This document shows positions 17,927 through 26,311 of a stretch of DNA of 64,000 nt, piece after piece. Numbering within the stretch: position 1 is the first letter of the stretch; every line of letters starts with the position of its first letter. The notes beneath the pieces were generated by a model, which was not told where the DNA came from, ran no database searches, and saw only the letters and a list, made by a program, of their open reading frames with translations. The DNA lies in NCBI GenBank assembly GCA_964461135.1, contig CAYWTB010000004.1, positions 57,021 to 121,020 of the forward strand, in the 5' to 3' direction. A program made the translations under genes and the position numbers. The DNA is from RQOF01 sp964461135. Lineage in GTDB: Bacteria; Calditrichota; Calditrichia; RBG-13-44-9.

Positions 17927-17942
17927 TACAAACCTCGTGCCA
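17927..17942 (-). promoter_or_regulatory. Sigma-54 (-24/-12) promoter of the EF-hand operon
   Basis: The minus strand reads TGGCACGAGGTTTGTA: TGGCACG, 4-nt spacer, TTGT. The consensus is TGGCACG-N4-TTGC(A/T), so one core base of the -12 element differs. It is about 58 bp upstream of the ATG at 17868, and the NtrC-type regulator needed by sigma-54 is encoded next door. Confidence 0.65.
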
Positions 17943-18017
17943 GGATTAGTAATAATTTTTAAGTTTATAATAATAATAGACTTGTAAATTTTATTAACCT
18001 GACGTCGGAGACTTGTC

Positions 18018-18056
18018 TTCGCCCGGTTGGTCGTATAAATCGACCTGCCAGTCGAT
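18018..18056 (-). promoter_or_regulatory. Candidate enhancer (UAS) for the NtrC-type regulator
   Basis: Contains TTCGCCCGGTTGGTCG (18018-18033), matching TTCGCCCG-N3-GGTCG found at 22936-22951 before the other EF-hand gene. The core is an imperfect dyad CGCCC-N4-GGTCG. A perfect inverted repeat ATCGAC-N6-GTCGAT follows at 18039-18056. The motif sits 76-91 bp upstream of the -24 element. It could instead belong to a dispersed intergenic repeat. Confidence 0.4.
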
Positions 18057-18481
18057 ACCCAAGTGTTCGGGTCAATTTTCTGATAAATTCCGCCTGAAAA
18101 TAGGATTCTTCGCATTAATACGTGACTGCTAAACTTACCTGATCTCCTGAGAAAACATGTCAGCGCTGCCTGCTGTCAGGCAGGTACGCGGTGGTTTTGG
18201 CATTTCGACTCTTAACGATCCTTTACACCTCCCACCCTAAGTGGTTGGGTTAGTAATGAATTAAAGAAAACCTTGCTCAATTACTAATCCCGGCAGGGAT
18301 GAAATGTTTAAAGAAAAGATAGAATCGAAAGACATGAACTCTGCAGGAGTGATATATGAAATCCTTTCAGAATATTTTGTTTGGGTATTCATTATTATGA
18401 AGTACCGAAAATATGAAACTAACAGATAACTATACTTACATGATATAACACTGTTTCGCTATAATTCAGTACTGGAATTAC

Positions 18482-19846
18482 CTACTTTAATCCCAGTTTT
18501 TCCAGCCGTGAGCGGAGGTGTCTCTCCGTTATTCCCAACAGGCGCGCCGCTGCACTTTGATTTCCCCGTGTCTGTTCCAGGGCTGAACCAATCATCTCCT
18601 TTTCAAAGGCCCGCACTTTGTCTTCATAACCATCCCCATAATTATAGGGATCCAGTACCTTTTTTTCGGTTGGCGGCTGAGTATGGCCCGGCAGGTCCGT
18701 CATGGAAATGATATTGGTGCGACTAAGAACCACTGCCCGTTCCAGAATATTTTCCAGTTCCCGGACATTTCCGGGAAAATCATATTTCATCAGACGGTCC
18801 AGGGCCTCACCCGATATGCCCTTCATTTCCTTCTGATTTTCGCTGCTGTATTTGTTTATAAAATGTTCGGCCAGAACCGGAATATCCGTTTTTCGCTGGC
18901 GAAGAGGCGGCACAAAAATAGTGACCACATTCAGACGGTAATACAGATCATCCCTGAATTCACCCAGGTGCATCTTATCTTCCAGCTGGCGATGGGTGGC
19001 GGCAATAATGCGGACGTCCACTTTGATAGGGGCCGAGCTTCCAACCCGTTCTATTTCACCAAATTGTATGGCCCGCAACAGTTTTATTTGGATAGGAAGA
19101 GGAATATCACCTACTTCATCGATGAAAAGGGTACCGCCATTCGCCTGCTCAAAACGCCCGATCCGCTGTTGTGAAGCACCGGTGAAAGCCCCTTTTTCGT
19201 GCCCGAAAAGTTCCGATTCAATTAAATTCTCCGATAACGCCGCTATATTTACAACCACAAACGGTTTGTCCTTACGAGGACTGGAGTAATGAATAGCCCT
19301 GGCAATCAGCTCTTTTCCGGTACCGCTTTCTCCGCGGATAAGCACCGAAGCTTTACTGTTGGCCACCCTGCCGGCAGTATTAAGGACATTCTCCATCTCC
19401 CCGCTTTGAGAAATGATAGACTCAAACTTAAATTTCGCTTCCAGTTGCTCGCGGAGTTGCTTGTTTTCTTCCATCAACAGCCGTTTTTCTTTGACCCTCT
19501 CAATCAGGTTTTCCAGTTCATTCAGATCTATTGGTTTGCTGAGATAATCATATGCGCCTGCTTTCATTAATTCCACTGCATCTTCAATACTCCCGTACGC
19601 GGTTATCACTACCACATCGATTTCAGGATTTAATTCCTTTATTTTGCGTAAAACCACCAGTCCGTTCCAACCCGGCATGCGGTAATCAGTAAGTACCAGA
19701 TCTATAAAATGTTTCCGGGCTATCTTAAACCCCTCTTCACCATTAACTGCAGTATATACCTGATAATCCCGGCGTTCCAGGTAGCTTTTCAGGGCTTTCA
19801 GCTGCGTTTCCTCGTCATCGATTAATAGCAAGGTAAAAGGTCTCAT
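18482..19846 (-). CDS. Sigma-54-dependent NtrC-family response regulator
   Basis: 454 residues. Receiver domain 1-120 with phospho-acceptor Asp54 (LTDYRMPG) and Lys104; AAA+ domain about 140-375 with Walker A GESGTGKE (172-179), the sigma-54 contact loop GAFTGA (219-224) and Walker B with Asp243-Glu244; Fis-type helix-turn-helix at the C-terminus (GNQSAAARLLGITERHLRSR). All parts needed to open -24/-12 promoters are intact. The kinase gene lies 99 bp upstream on the same strand. The likely targets are the two flanking EF-hand units, which carry the only good -24/-12 sites I noticed. Confidence 0.92.
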   Translation of the reverse strand: MRPFTLLLIDDEETQLKALKSYLERRDYQVYTAVNGEEGFKIARKHFIDLVLTDYRMPGWNGLVVLRKIKELNPEIDVVVITAYGSIEDAVELMKAGAYDYLSKPIDLNELENLIERVKEKRLLMEENKQLREQLEAKFKFESIISQSGEMENVLNTAGRVANSKASVLIRGESGTGKELIARAIHYSSPRKDKPFVVVNIAALSENLIESELFGHEKGAFTGASQQRIGRFEQANGGTLFIDEVGDIPLPIQIKLLRAIQFGEIERVGSSAPIKVDVRIIAATHRQLEDKMHLGEFRDDLYYRLNVVTIFVPPLRQRKTDIPVLAEHFINKYSSENQKEMKGISGEALDRLMKYDFPGNVRELENILERAVVLSRTNIISMTDLPGHTQPPTEKKVLDPYNYGDGYEDKVRAFEKEMIGSALEQTRGNQSAAARLLGITERHLRSRLEKLGLK

Positions 19847-19945
19847 CTGGTGTTTCCTGTTTTTCTTCAGTTTTATTGATTTAAACCGGCTTTTATCGAT
19901 ATTTATGTTTAGCTGTTTTGTTATTTTCCTGCCGTTTATTCCGTC

Positions 19946-21988
19946 TTAATTTCTGATTCCGTTTAAGATTTTCCCGGGTATTTGTATGGAAAATTGTGTT
20001 CCCTGTCCTTCCCTGCTTTCCAGGAAAATAGTGCCATTGTGTTGATCAACAATTTGCTGAACAATACTTAACCCGATGCCGGTTCCGCTATCTTTGGTGG
20101 TGAAATAAATATTGAATATTTTTTTCTGTATATCTTCCGGGATTCCCGGACCATCATCAGCCACATTCATTTCAATGAAGTCCCTTTTTGTTTTTCTGAT
20201 GTGGATATCGATGCGTCCACCGGAATTCAAGGCCTCCATGGCATTCTGAATCAGGTTTGTGAAAACCTGTTTCATTTTGCGGCGGTCCCATTCCACCGTT
20301 TCCGACCACTCCGAATCTATGTGAAGACTGATATTCTTTGTTTCCAGTAATGGCTGATATTGTTTTTGCAATTCGTCGAAAAAATCCTGCAGCGAAAAAA
20401 CCTCTGTTTGCAACGGCTCAGGCCGGGCAAATCTCAGGAAATTTTCTATGGTTTGGTTAATCCGTTTCACTTCATTATAGACCATGCGGGAAAGTTGATG
20501 ATATTCGTCCTGTTGCCGGCGAGGTTCAAAATCCCTGTCCAGTTGCTGGATGACGGTTCCGATGGCATTGAGGGGGTTACGTATCTCATGAGCCACACCG
20601 GATGCCAGCTGGCCCAGTGCTGTTAACCGTTCCCGTCTCTGAATCTGCCCTTCCAGCCGTTTCTGATCGGTCAGATCCCGTGCCACCAGAATATATACCA
20701 GCTGATTATTCTCATCCGTATAATGACTCTTTGACATTAAAATATGCCTGGTTTTTCCTTTAATTGTCATCGGAAACTCCTGCATGCTGAAGCGATCATC
20801 CAGGATATGTAGCCAGTTCATGCCAGGGAAAACGCTCCTGATTTCCTTTCCCACCACTTCATCAGCTTTTAGTTCGAATAATTTTTCGGCGGATTGATTG
20901 ACGATTCTGATTTTCTCTCCCGATTCGAAGACAATAATCGCATCACTCACGTTTTGGATAATATTGCGGGAATAGGTTTCCACAGACTGGTACTGTTTCC
21001 GGGTAAAATCGAGATTTTGCCTCATCATTATGAAAGTGAACATGAAAAAACCGATTACCAGCAGCAGAAGGCTGATGATTGTGATGCGGCGATATATACG
21101 GCTGTTGATCACAGTAAGAGGTGCCATTGAAATACCCAGCCTGAATATGCCGACCGGCTCTCCCTGATAGTTGAAAGAATGAACGGCTTCAAAAACTTCC
21201 TGCCCTTTAAAATCAAGGGTACGAACACGTAAAACGGAGTCAGATAAAGCTTTACTGAGAAACGGTGAAGTATTAATCCGTTCCAGGTCCACTATATTTC
21301 CGGAGGCGGCGAGAATGCCGGAGGTATCCTGAATGGCTGCATACAGGATTCCGGGATTCCCGCTAAGGCTTTGAAGAAGGCTGCCAATCCCCACCTCCTT
21401 GCGAAATTCCAGCAGCTGCGCCGCATTCAGGTTAACGACTATGGCACTTTGGGCTTTTCCGGCCACCGCCACTGCATAGCGGAAGCCCTTTTCATAGCGT
21501 GCCGCCTTTAATCCCAGCAACAAAGTATCCGTCTTTCCGGTGAATATGGGTGTTAAAATGTCTTCCGGTTCATTCCCGGATTCGGAATAATTGTGTATCT
21601 GCTGATGACTGCTGTATATCTTTTTTCCATCGGGTGTAAAAATATTTATCCTGTACAGATTATTTTCGCGGGCAAACTTCTGCAGGAAGGCATTACTGAC
21701 CCGACCTTTGTTATAGAGATCTTTTACCATATTGGCATTATTTAAAAGTCTTTCATCAATAAGCTCTTCAATCAACATATTTGTCATCAGCGTATTGCGG
21801 GAGGCACTGATGACTGTTTCCGATAAAGTATGTGCCTGTTCAGTCATGAGTTCAACCAGCTCTTTCTTGCTCTGGCGTAATTCTATAATAGCCGAACTGA
21901 TCATCAGGGCTGCCAGTACCAGGAATATGAATAACAAATTTTTAGGACGTATGAACTGTGCCTGTCTGAAGATTCTTTTCATGATCAT
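19946..21988 (-). CDS. Membrane histidine kinase (Cache-like sensor, PAS, HisKA, HATPase)
   Basis: 680 residues. Helix at about 18-36, an extracytoplasmic sensor of about 260 residues (40-300) whose alpha/beta pattern resembles Cache domains, a second helix (301-321), a PAS domain (about 335-445), then HisKA with His467 in GVAHEIRNPLNAIG and an HATPase_c domain (NLIQNAMEAL, DDGPGIP, GTGIGLSIV). No HAMP domain is evident. The architecture is that of AtoS/ZraS-type kinases paired with NtrC regulators, and the cognate regulator follows directly. The signal is unknown; a periplasmic small molecule or ion is expected from the sensor type. Confidence 0.9.
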   Translation of the reverse strand: MIMKRIFRQAQFIRPKNLLFIFLVLAALMISSAIIELRQSKKELVELMTEQAHTLSETVISASRNTLMTNMLIEELIDERLLNNANMVKDLYNKGRVSNAFLQKFARENNLYRINIFTPDGKKIYSSHQQIHNYSESGNEPEDILTPIFTGKTDTLLLGLKAARYEKGFRYAVAVAGKAQSAIVVNLNAAQLLEFRKEVGIGSLLQSLSGNPGILYAAIQDTSGILAASGNIVDLERINTSPFLSKALSDSVLRVRTLDFKGQEVFEAVHSFNYQGEPVGIFRLGISMAPLTVINSRIYRRITIISLLLLVIGFFMFTFIMMRQNLDFTRKQYQSVETYSRNIIQNVSDAIIVFESGEKIRIVNQSAEKLFELKADEVVGKEIRSVFPGMNWLHILDDRFSMQEFPMTIKGKTRHILMSKSHYTDENNQLVYILVARDLTDQKRLEGQIQRRERLTALGQLASGVAHEIRNPLNAIGTVIQQLDRDFEPRRQQDEYHQLSRMVYNEVKRINQTIENFLRFARPEPLQTEVFSLQDFFDELQKQYQPLLETKNISLHIDSEWSETVEWDRRKMKQVFTNLIQNAMEALNSGGRIDIHIRKTKRDFIEMNVADDGPGIPEDIQKKIFNIYFTTKDSGTGIGLSIVQQIVDQHNGTIFLESREGQGTQFSIQIPGKILNGIRN

Positions 21989-22099
21989 AAATTACATTAT
22001 CCATTTATGCAGGGCAAGATTTCAATAAAGTCTGAAGTGATTTCATACCTGTATCGAACAGTCGTCTTAACTTCAATACTAAAATTGAATTATTAAATG

Positions 22100-22133
22100 G
22101 TAAAAAGCCTCCGTAACGACAGGAGGCTTTTAC
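22100..22133 (-). terminator. Intrinsic terminator of the EF-hand/Gly-rich gene
   Basis: Stem AAAAGCCTCC/GGAGGCTTTT (22103-22112 and 22122-22131), extended by GTAA/TTAC-type pairs, 9-nt loop. On the minus strand the stem ends in TTTTTA, 28 bp after the stop of the gene at 22161. Confidence 0.8.
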
Positions 22134-22160
22134 CTGGAGGCATTTATGTAGATGGGTCAT

Positions 22161-22790
22161 TTATTTCCCGCCGGTGGATCCGCCATTGCGATTCTGGGTT
22201 TTGGAACCGCCTGAAGGGGTACCACTACCCAGACCATAACCGGTACCATCCTTCGGTCCTACACCCTGGTTACCGGTGCCGTCACCGGGTCCGTATCCGC
22301 CTTTTCTGGTACCCTGGGTGGAACCCGGACCATAGCCGGTTTCATCCTTGGGACCAACGCCCTGGTTGCCGGTGCCATCTCCGGGACCATAGTGCCCGGC
22401 TGCATTATCATTGCCCTTCAGCGAACGGAGTTGAAAGCGGTCATCTATTCCGTCGCCATTCATATCCCGGAACTGGAAACGGTATTCAAAACGATTCTGG
22501 AACATGTTCTGACTCATGGAGGCTGCCCCGGACTGGTTTTTTATCCGGATCTGGTTGCTGGTGCTTGATTGCAGCTTGTTCTGATATTGGGTCTGATTCT
22601 GCTGCTGCACTTTCGGCTGGTCCTGTGCCTGATTTTTTGTCTGATTCTGGACCTGGTTGTGAAGCTGTGCTTTGGTTTGGGTCTTCGCCTGGGTCTTGGT
22701 TCTTGTTTTCAGTGAGTCCTGTGCAAATGCCTGCAGACTGAAAGCAAGGGTTAATCCCAGGATCAGAGTGAATTGAGAGATGCGTTTCAT
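22161..22790 (-). CDS. Secreted Gln-rich EF-hand protein with duplicated Gly-rich unit
   Basis: 209 residues from ATG 22790, which has GGAGGAAG upstream; an upstream extension to 22856 would overlap the promoter and spoil the signal peptide, so it is rejected. Signal peptide 1-23 (LAFSLQAFAQ), Gln/Lys/Thr/Asn-rich linker (24-95), one calcium-type loop DMNGDGIDDRF, then two copies of a unit GYGPGDGTGNQGVGPKD/TGYGxGS, and a Ser/Gly/Asn tail. At DNA level the two units are about 66 bp each (22231-22298, 22327-22392). The same unit ends the protein at 17332. Monocistronic, with its own sigma-54 promoter and terminator, adjacent to the kinase gene. Confidence 0.75.
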   Translation of the reverse strand: MKRISQFTLILGLTLAFSLQAFAQDSLKTRTKTQAKTQTKAQLHNQVQNQTKNQAQDQPKVQQQNQTQYQNKLQSSTSNQIRIKNQSGAASMSQNMFQNRFEYRFQFRDMNGDGIDDRFQLRSLKGNDNAAGHYGPGDGTGNQGVGPKDETGYGPGSTQGTRKGGYGPGDGTGNQGVGPKDGTGYGLGSGTPSGGSKTQNRNGGSTGGK

Positions 22791-22840
22791 GATACTTCCT
22801 CCTTGGTTAAGGTTTTTGTTGTAACACAACCAATATTGCC

Positions 22841-22855
22841 TCAATTGTCGTGCCA
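22841..22855 (-). promoter_or_regulatory. Sigma-54 (-24/-12) promoter of the Gly-rich EF-hand gene
   Basis: The minus strand reads TGGCACGACAATTGA: TGGCACG, 4-nt spacer, TTGA, one mismatch in the -12 element. It lies 51 bp upstream of the ATG at 22790. The TGGCACG half is identical to that of the promoter at 17927-17942. Confidence 0.65.
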
Positions 22856-22935
22856 ATGGAGAACCAGACCTTGCTTATATGATGTTTATATTAGACTTAT
22901 AACGATGATGTGCAGAGATGAAGGTACTTACTGCT

Positions 22936-22972
22936 CGACCGGACGGGCGAATTACGCCAACCGGATGGGCGG
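22936..22972 (-). promoter_or_regulatory. Candidate tandem enhancer sites for the NtrC-type regulator
   Basis: The minus strand holds TTCGCCCGTCCGGTCG (22951-22936) and, just upstream, CCGCCCATCCGGTTGG (22972-22957); they share CGCCC(A/G)TCCGGT. The first is 81-96 bp upstream of the -24 element, close to the spacing at the other EF-hand operon. Similar GC-rich words occur in decayed intergenic text elsewhere, so this is tentative. Confidence 0.4.
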
Positions 22973-23059
22973 ATATTTCGTGGAAGCAGCGTGACGGATA
23001 AATTTAAAAATGAGTGCCGGCATCCAGCAACAAAAGATTTCCCTGGCAGAGATGTAATT

Positions 23060-23962
23060 TTAGTGAGAATCGGGTGGCGAGGTCTTCCAGCGGCGGTGCA
23101 TCCAGAAATATTGTTGGGGATGTTTACGGATGGCCCTCTCCAGCAGTCTCATCAGGTCAGCCGTCAGAATTTGCAGATTATCCCTGGAGAAAACCTGCCC
23201 CGAGCGATCCTTAACCGGTATCATATCAACGTCGAACTGGTATATGCCTACTCGCGTGGACAATCCCAGAAACAGGGGTGCAGCGGTTTTCATGTGAAGA
23301 ATAGCCGCGCCGGTATGAGTTGATGACGGGCGATTAAAGAATGAAACGAATATCCCACGATCTCCGGCATCCTGATCTCCCAATAGTGCTATCATTCTGC
23401 CGGCCCTTAACGCTTTTTCACAATTCTGAACCGCCCCGCGAGGATAGATAATCTGCAGACCCCAATTTTCACGCCATTCTTTCATTCTTTTGTTGACCAG
23501 GACATTTTTTTGCCGCTGCTGGATAACTGCCGATCGAATACCCCGGACATAAAAATAATTAACGGCAACCTCCCAGTTTCCATAATGTCCGGAAACAACA
23601 ATCGCCCCACGATCGTTTTTAACCGGCCGGACGACATTTTCGATTCTGGCCCGGTATACACGTTCTTCCAGATGCCGTTTACTCCATTTTTGCATTTTCA
23701 TGAATTCCAGAATCACCAGGGAAAAATGGAGATAAGAAGAATAGGCGGTTCTCTTCCGCCATTTTGACGGTTTTTCCGGAAAAGCCAACCCTAAATTATC
23801 CAGGGCAACCTTGCGGCGGATTCGTAAAACATGGAATGCCAAAAAAGCAAACAGACGGGCTGCAGCAGGCAATGTGCTGTCCGGAAGAGAACCCACCAGT
23901 TTTTCTACCAGATGAAATCCCTGGAATTCCGCCCGATGCTGAAAAGAAATGCTGCTGGCCAT
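23060..23962 (-). CDS. Lipid A biosynthesis acyltransferase (LpxL/HtrB family)
   Basis: 300 residues. The family motif HX4(D/E) is present as HYGNWE in VVSGHYGNWEVA (about residues 125-136), and GDQDAGDRGIFVSFF matches the second conserved block (acyl-chain pocket). These enzymes add secondary acyl chains to lipid A at the inner membrane, implying an LPS outer membrane. The N-terminal stretch (about 25-50) holds an amphipathic membrane-binding helix. Ends 97 bp before the sequence shared with the sigma-54 enhancer region begins to fade, and lies 2 bp downstream of rtcB, so it may be read from the rtcB transcript. Confidence 0.85.
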   Translation of the reverse strand: MASSISFQHRAEFQGFHLVEKLVGSLPDSTLPAAARLFAFLAFHVLRIRRKVALDNLGLAFPEKPSKWRKRTAYSSYLHFSLVILEFMKMQKWSKRHLEERVYRARIENVVRPVKNDRGAIVVSGHYGNWEVAVNYFYVRGIRSAVIQQRQKNVLVNKRMKEWRENWGLQIIYPRGAVQNCEKALRAGRMIALLGDQDAGDRGIFVSFFNRPSSTHTGAAILHMKTAAPLFLGLSTRVGIYQFDVDMIPVKDRSGQVFSRDNLQILTADLMRLLERAIRKHPQQYFWMHRRWKTSPPDSH

Positions 23963-23964
23963 TG

Positions 23965-25419
23965 CTATCCCTTAATTACGCCCAGAGGCTTCAGGCGTGC
24001 CACTTTACAGCTGATGCCGGCTTTATGCATAACCTCCACTACATCTGCCACATCTTTATAAGCCTGTGGCATTTCTCCCGCAATGGTTTTCATACCTTTT
24101 GCCCGTATTATAACGCCACGCCTTTTAAGTTCCTGGACAAGATTTCGTCCCTTTCCGGCTTTTAAAGCCTGGGTACGACTCTGGACGCGTCCCGCTCCAT
24201 GACAGGTGCTGCCAAAGGTATCCTTCATGGCCTGATTGGTCCCCACAGCCACGAACGAATATCGTCCCATGTCTCCCGGCACCAGCACCGGTTGACCCAC
24301 TTCCCGGTATTTTTGAGGTATTTCTGAATTCTGCGGGGGAAATGCGCGGGTGGCTCCCTTGCGGTGCACACACACTTTTTTTCTACTGCCATCTATATCA
24401 TGCTCTTCAATCTTGGCCACATTATGGCAGACATCATAGACCAGCCGGAAACCGAAGTCATCAGAGGACATATTAAACATTTTTAACATGGTTCTACGGG
24501 TGATCGCCATAATAATCTGCCGGTTGTTCCAGGCAAAATTGGCCGCCGCCGCCATGGCACCCAGGTAATCCCTGCCTTCCGGTGACTGAACAGGCGCACA
24601 GGCCAGTTGCCTGTCGGGAAGCATTATCCCGTATCTGGGAATGGCTTTTACCAGGATCTTCAGATAATCATCGCAAACCTGGTACCCCAGGCCACGTGAT
24701 CCGGTATGAATAGAAATGGTAAGCTGCCCCGGGAATAATCCAAAAATTCCGGCAATTTCCTCATCATACACTTCATCCACCATCTGCACCTCCAGGAAAT
24801 GATTCCCTGAACCGAGTGTACCGGCCTGATCCTGTCCCCGCTCAATGGCACGGGAGCTGACTGCCTCCGGATCAGCCTGTTTCAAACAGCCGTTTTCTTC
24901 AGTAAACAGCAGATCCTCTTCCTCCCCGAAATCATTTTCCACAGCCCAGCCCGCTCCCTTCAGAAGAATTTGTTTAATCTCCCCGGGAGATAATTTCCGG
25001 ATGGCTCCGGATGATCCAACGCCGGTGGGGATATTATGGAAAAGGGTTTCGACCAGCTTTTGCATTTGGGGTTCCACCTGCCGGGCATGCAGATTTGTAC
25101 GGATCAGCCTGACGCCGCAATTAATATCATATCCCACACCTCCGGGTGAGACCACTCCATTCTGTACATCGGTGGCAGCCACACCGCCGATCGGGAAACC
25201 ATATCCCCAGTGTATGTCGGGCATGGCAAGGCTGTATTTCTGAATTCCGGGAAGATGAGCCACATTAACTACCTGTTTAATGCTTTCATCATTTTGCAGG
25301 TATTTCTCTATCATTTTGCGGGAACTGTAAATGCGGCCGGGAACCCTCATTCCTCCCTGTGCCGGAATTTCCCATAAATAGTCATGGATGGGATGCAATT
25401 CATAACCGCTCACATGCAT
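23965..25419 (-). CDS. rtcB: RNA-splicing ligase RtcB
   Basis: 484 residues. RtcB joins RNA 3'-phosphate or 2',3'-cyclic phosphate ends to 5'-OH ends using GTP and Mn2+. Conserved features: NCGVRLIR (metal Cys), GTLGSGNHFLEVQ, HTGSRGLG, HRKGATRAFPP and STCHGAGRVQSR with the guanylylated His. ATG 25419 is chosen over an upstream TTG (25470) because AGGGGA lies 7 nt before it and the protein then opens with the family's DYLWEIP segment within 16 residues. The archease gene is about 200 bp upstream on the same strand. Roles in tRNA or rRNA repair after stress are known in other bacteria. Confidence 0.95.
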   Translation of the reverse strand: MHVSGYELHPIHDYLWEIPAQGGMRVPGRIYSSRKMIEKYLQNDESIKQVVNVAHLPGIQKYSLAMPDIHWGYGFPIGGVAATDVQNGVVSPGGVGYDINCGVRLIRTNLHARQVEPQMQKLVETLFHNIPTGVGSSGAIRKLSPGEIKQILLKGAGWAVENDFGEEEDLLFTEENGCLKQADPEAVSSRAIERGQDQAGTLGSGNHFLEVQMVDEVYDEEIAGIFGLFPGQLTISIHTGSRGLGYQVCDDYLKILVKAIPRYGIMLPDRQLACAPVQSPEGRDYLGAMAAAANFAWNNRQIIMAITRRTMLKMFNMSSDDFGFRLVYDVCHNVAKIEEHDIDGSRKKVCVHRKGATRAFPPQNSEIPQKYREVGQPVLVPGDMGRYSFVAVGTNQAMKDTFGSTCHGAGRVQSRTQALKAGKGRNLVQELKRRGVIIRAKGMKTIAGEMPQAYKDVADVVEVMHKAGISCKVARLKPLGVIKG

Positions 25420-25621
25420 TATCGTTTCCCCTGTATATTTGAACAACTTCCCTTTGCTGTTAATTGACAAATTTCATCCTGAAGACCCCGAGACATTAAG
25501 AATTTTAAGGTTCTGAACAGGAAAGTGTCATTTTCACTCGTTTCTCAAATTACATTTCTTAAAAACTATTATTATTTTGAACCTTCTGTCCGGCGTCTTC
25601 CTGGTTGTGAAGTATCCACTC

Positions 25622-26050
25622 CTATATGTCAAAAACCAACAGGGTCCGGTATACGCCGTTTTCTTTTTCAATATTCAACTGATGGAAAGTTACCGCTTTT
25701 ATTTCAATTTCGATCGAATGTCTCTGTGGGTCCAGTAGTTCACCTGCAATCTCTGCATTAAGTTTCCAAATCTCTTCTGATTTTTCCACCTTCAGATATT
25801 CAAATGTGTAAAATACCCATCTTTTTACCGTTAGCAAATAATTCAGTTCATCGATACAGTTCACCAGAAGTTCTTCCAGGGATGATGTCTCAAAAGTGAG
25901 CTGTTTTTTTTCAACGGGAGCACCTTGCGAATTTTCCAACACCACCTCCCGCCAGGCTGCCGCCGCAGTCCGGATCAGATCTTCATAATTGTCCCCCTCC
26001 AGTCGTACGGCGACATCCGCGGTATGGTCAATCTGTTTATATGTTCCCAT
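25622..26050 (-). CDS. Archease, RtcB-activating protein
   Basis: 142 residues. The opening YKQIDHTADVAVRLEG contains the conserved DHTAD motif, and the C-terminus VKAVTFHQLNI-like segment plus the final FDI complete the calcium/metal-binding site known from archeases. Archease speeds guanylylation of RtcB and broadens nucleotide use, and the rtcB gene follows on the same strand. Start taken at ATG 26050; a GTG lies one codon upstream (26053). Confidence 0.93.
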   Translation of the reverse strand: MGTYKQIDHTADVAVRLEGDNYEDLIRTAAAAWREVVLENSQGAPVEKKQLTFETSSLEELLVNCIDELNYLLTVKRWVFYTFEYLKVEKSEEIWKLNAEIAGELLDPQRHSIEIEIKAVTFHQLNIEKENGVYRTLLVFDI

Positions 26051-26311
26051 CACTCATAAATTACGTAATGGAGACGGGTTGTCAAAGAATTATTCTTGGG
26101 AATTCGGGCATCCTGCTGTCGGAAAAACAGAAGGATAAAATAAAAGATTAAAGATAGCTGAAAGAAGAGAGCAGTAACCAACATTCCCGGCGACTCTGAC
26201 TCCCTGCGGTGGTCTCATCGGTCAGCAGGTAGGCGGATTCGTCCGCTGGCGGAGATAAAATCATCCAGAAACCAGCATCAAGCACACAATGTAATTGTAC
26301 GGGTTCTATAC

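Larger units (their letters stand above)
17869..18481. other. Long upstream region of the EF-hand operon
   Basis: 613 bp between the response-regulator gene and the EF-hand operon, both on the minus strand. It holds a -24/-12 promoter (17927-17942), a possible enhancer segment (18018-18056) and a 7-bp inverted repeat CTGCCTG-CTGT-CAGGCAG (18166-18183). A 68-codon minus-strand frame across the promoter lacks support. Parts of the text (about 18000-18070) resemble the degenerate intergenic words found elsewhere in the window. Confidence 0.5.

Noticed and set aside
17909..18115. 68-codon minus-strand frame upstream of the EF-hand operon
   Set aside because: It runs across the -24/-12 promoter and enhancer-like sequence and has no binding site or recognisable product.
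22791..22856. 22-residue N-terminal extension of the Gly-rich EF-hand protein
   Set aside because: It would overlap the sigma-54 promoter and bury the signal peptide; ATG 22790 has GGAGGAAG.
25420..25470. TTG-started extension of RtcB
   Set aside because: ATG 25419 has a well-spaced AGGGGA, and the family's conserved N-terminus begins right after it.
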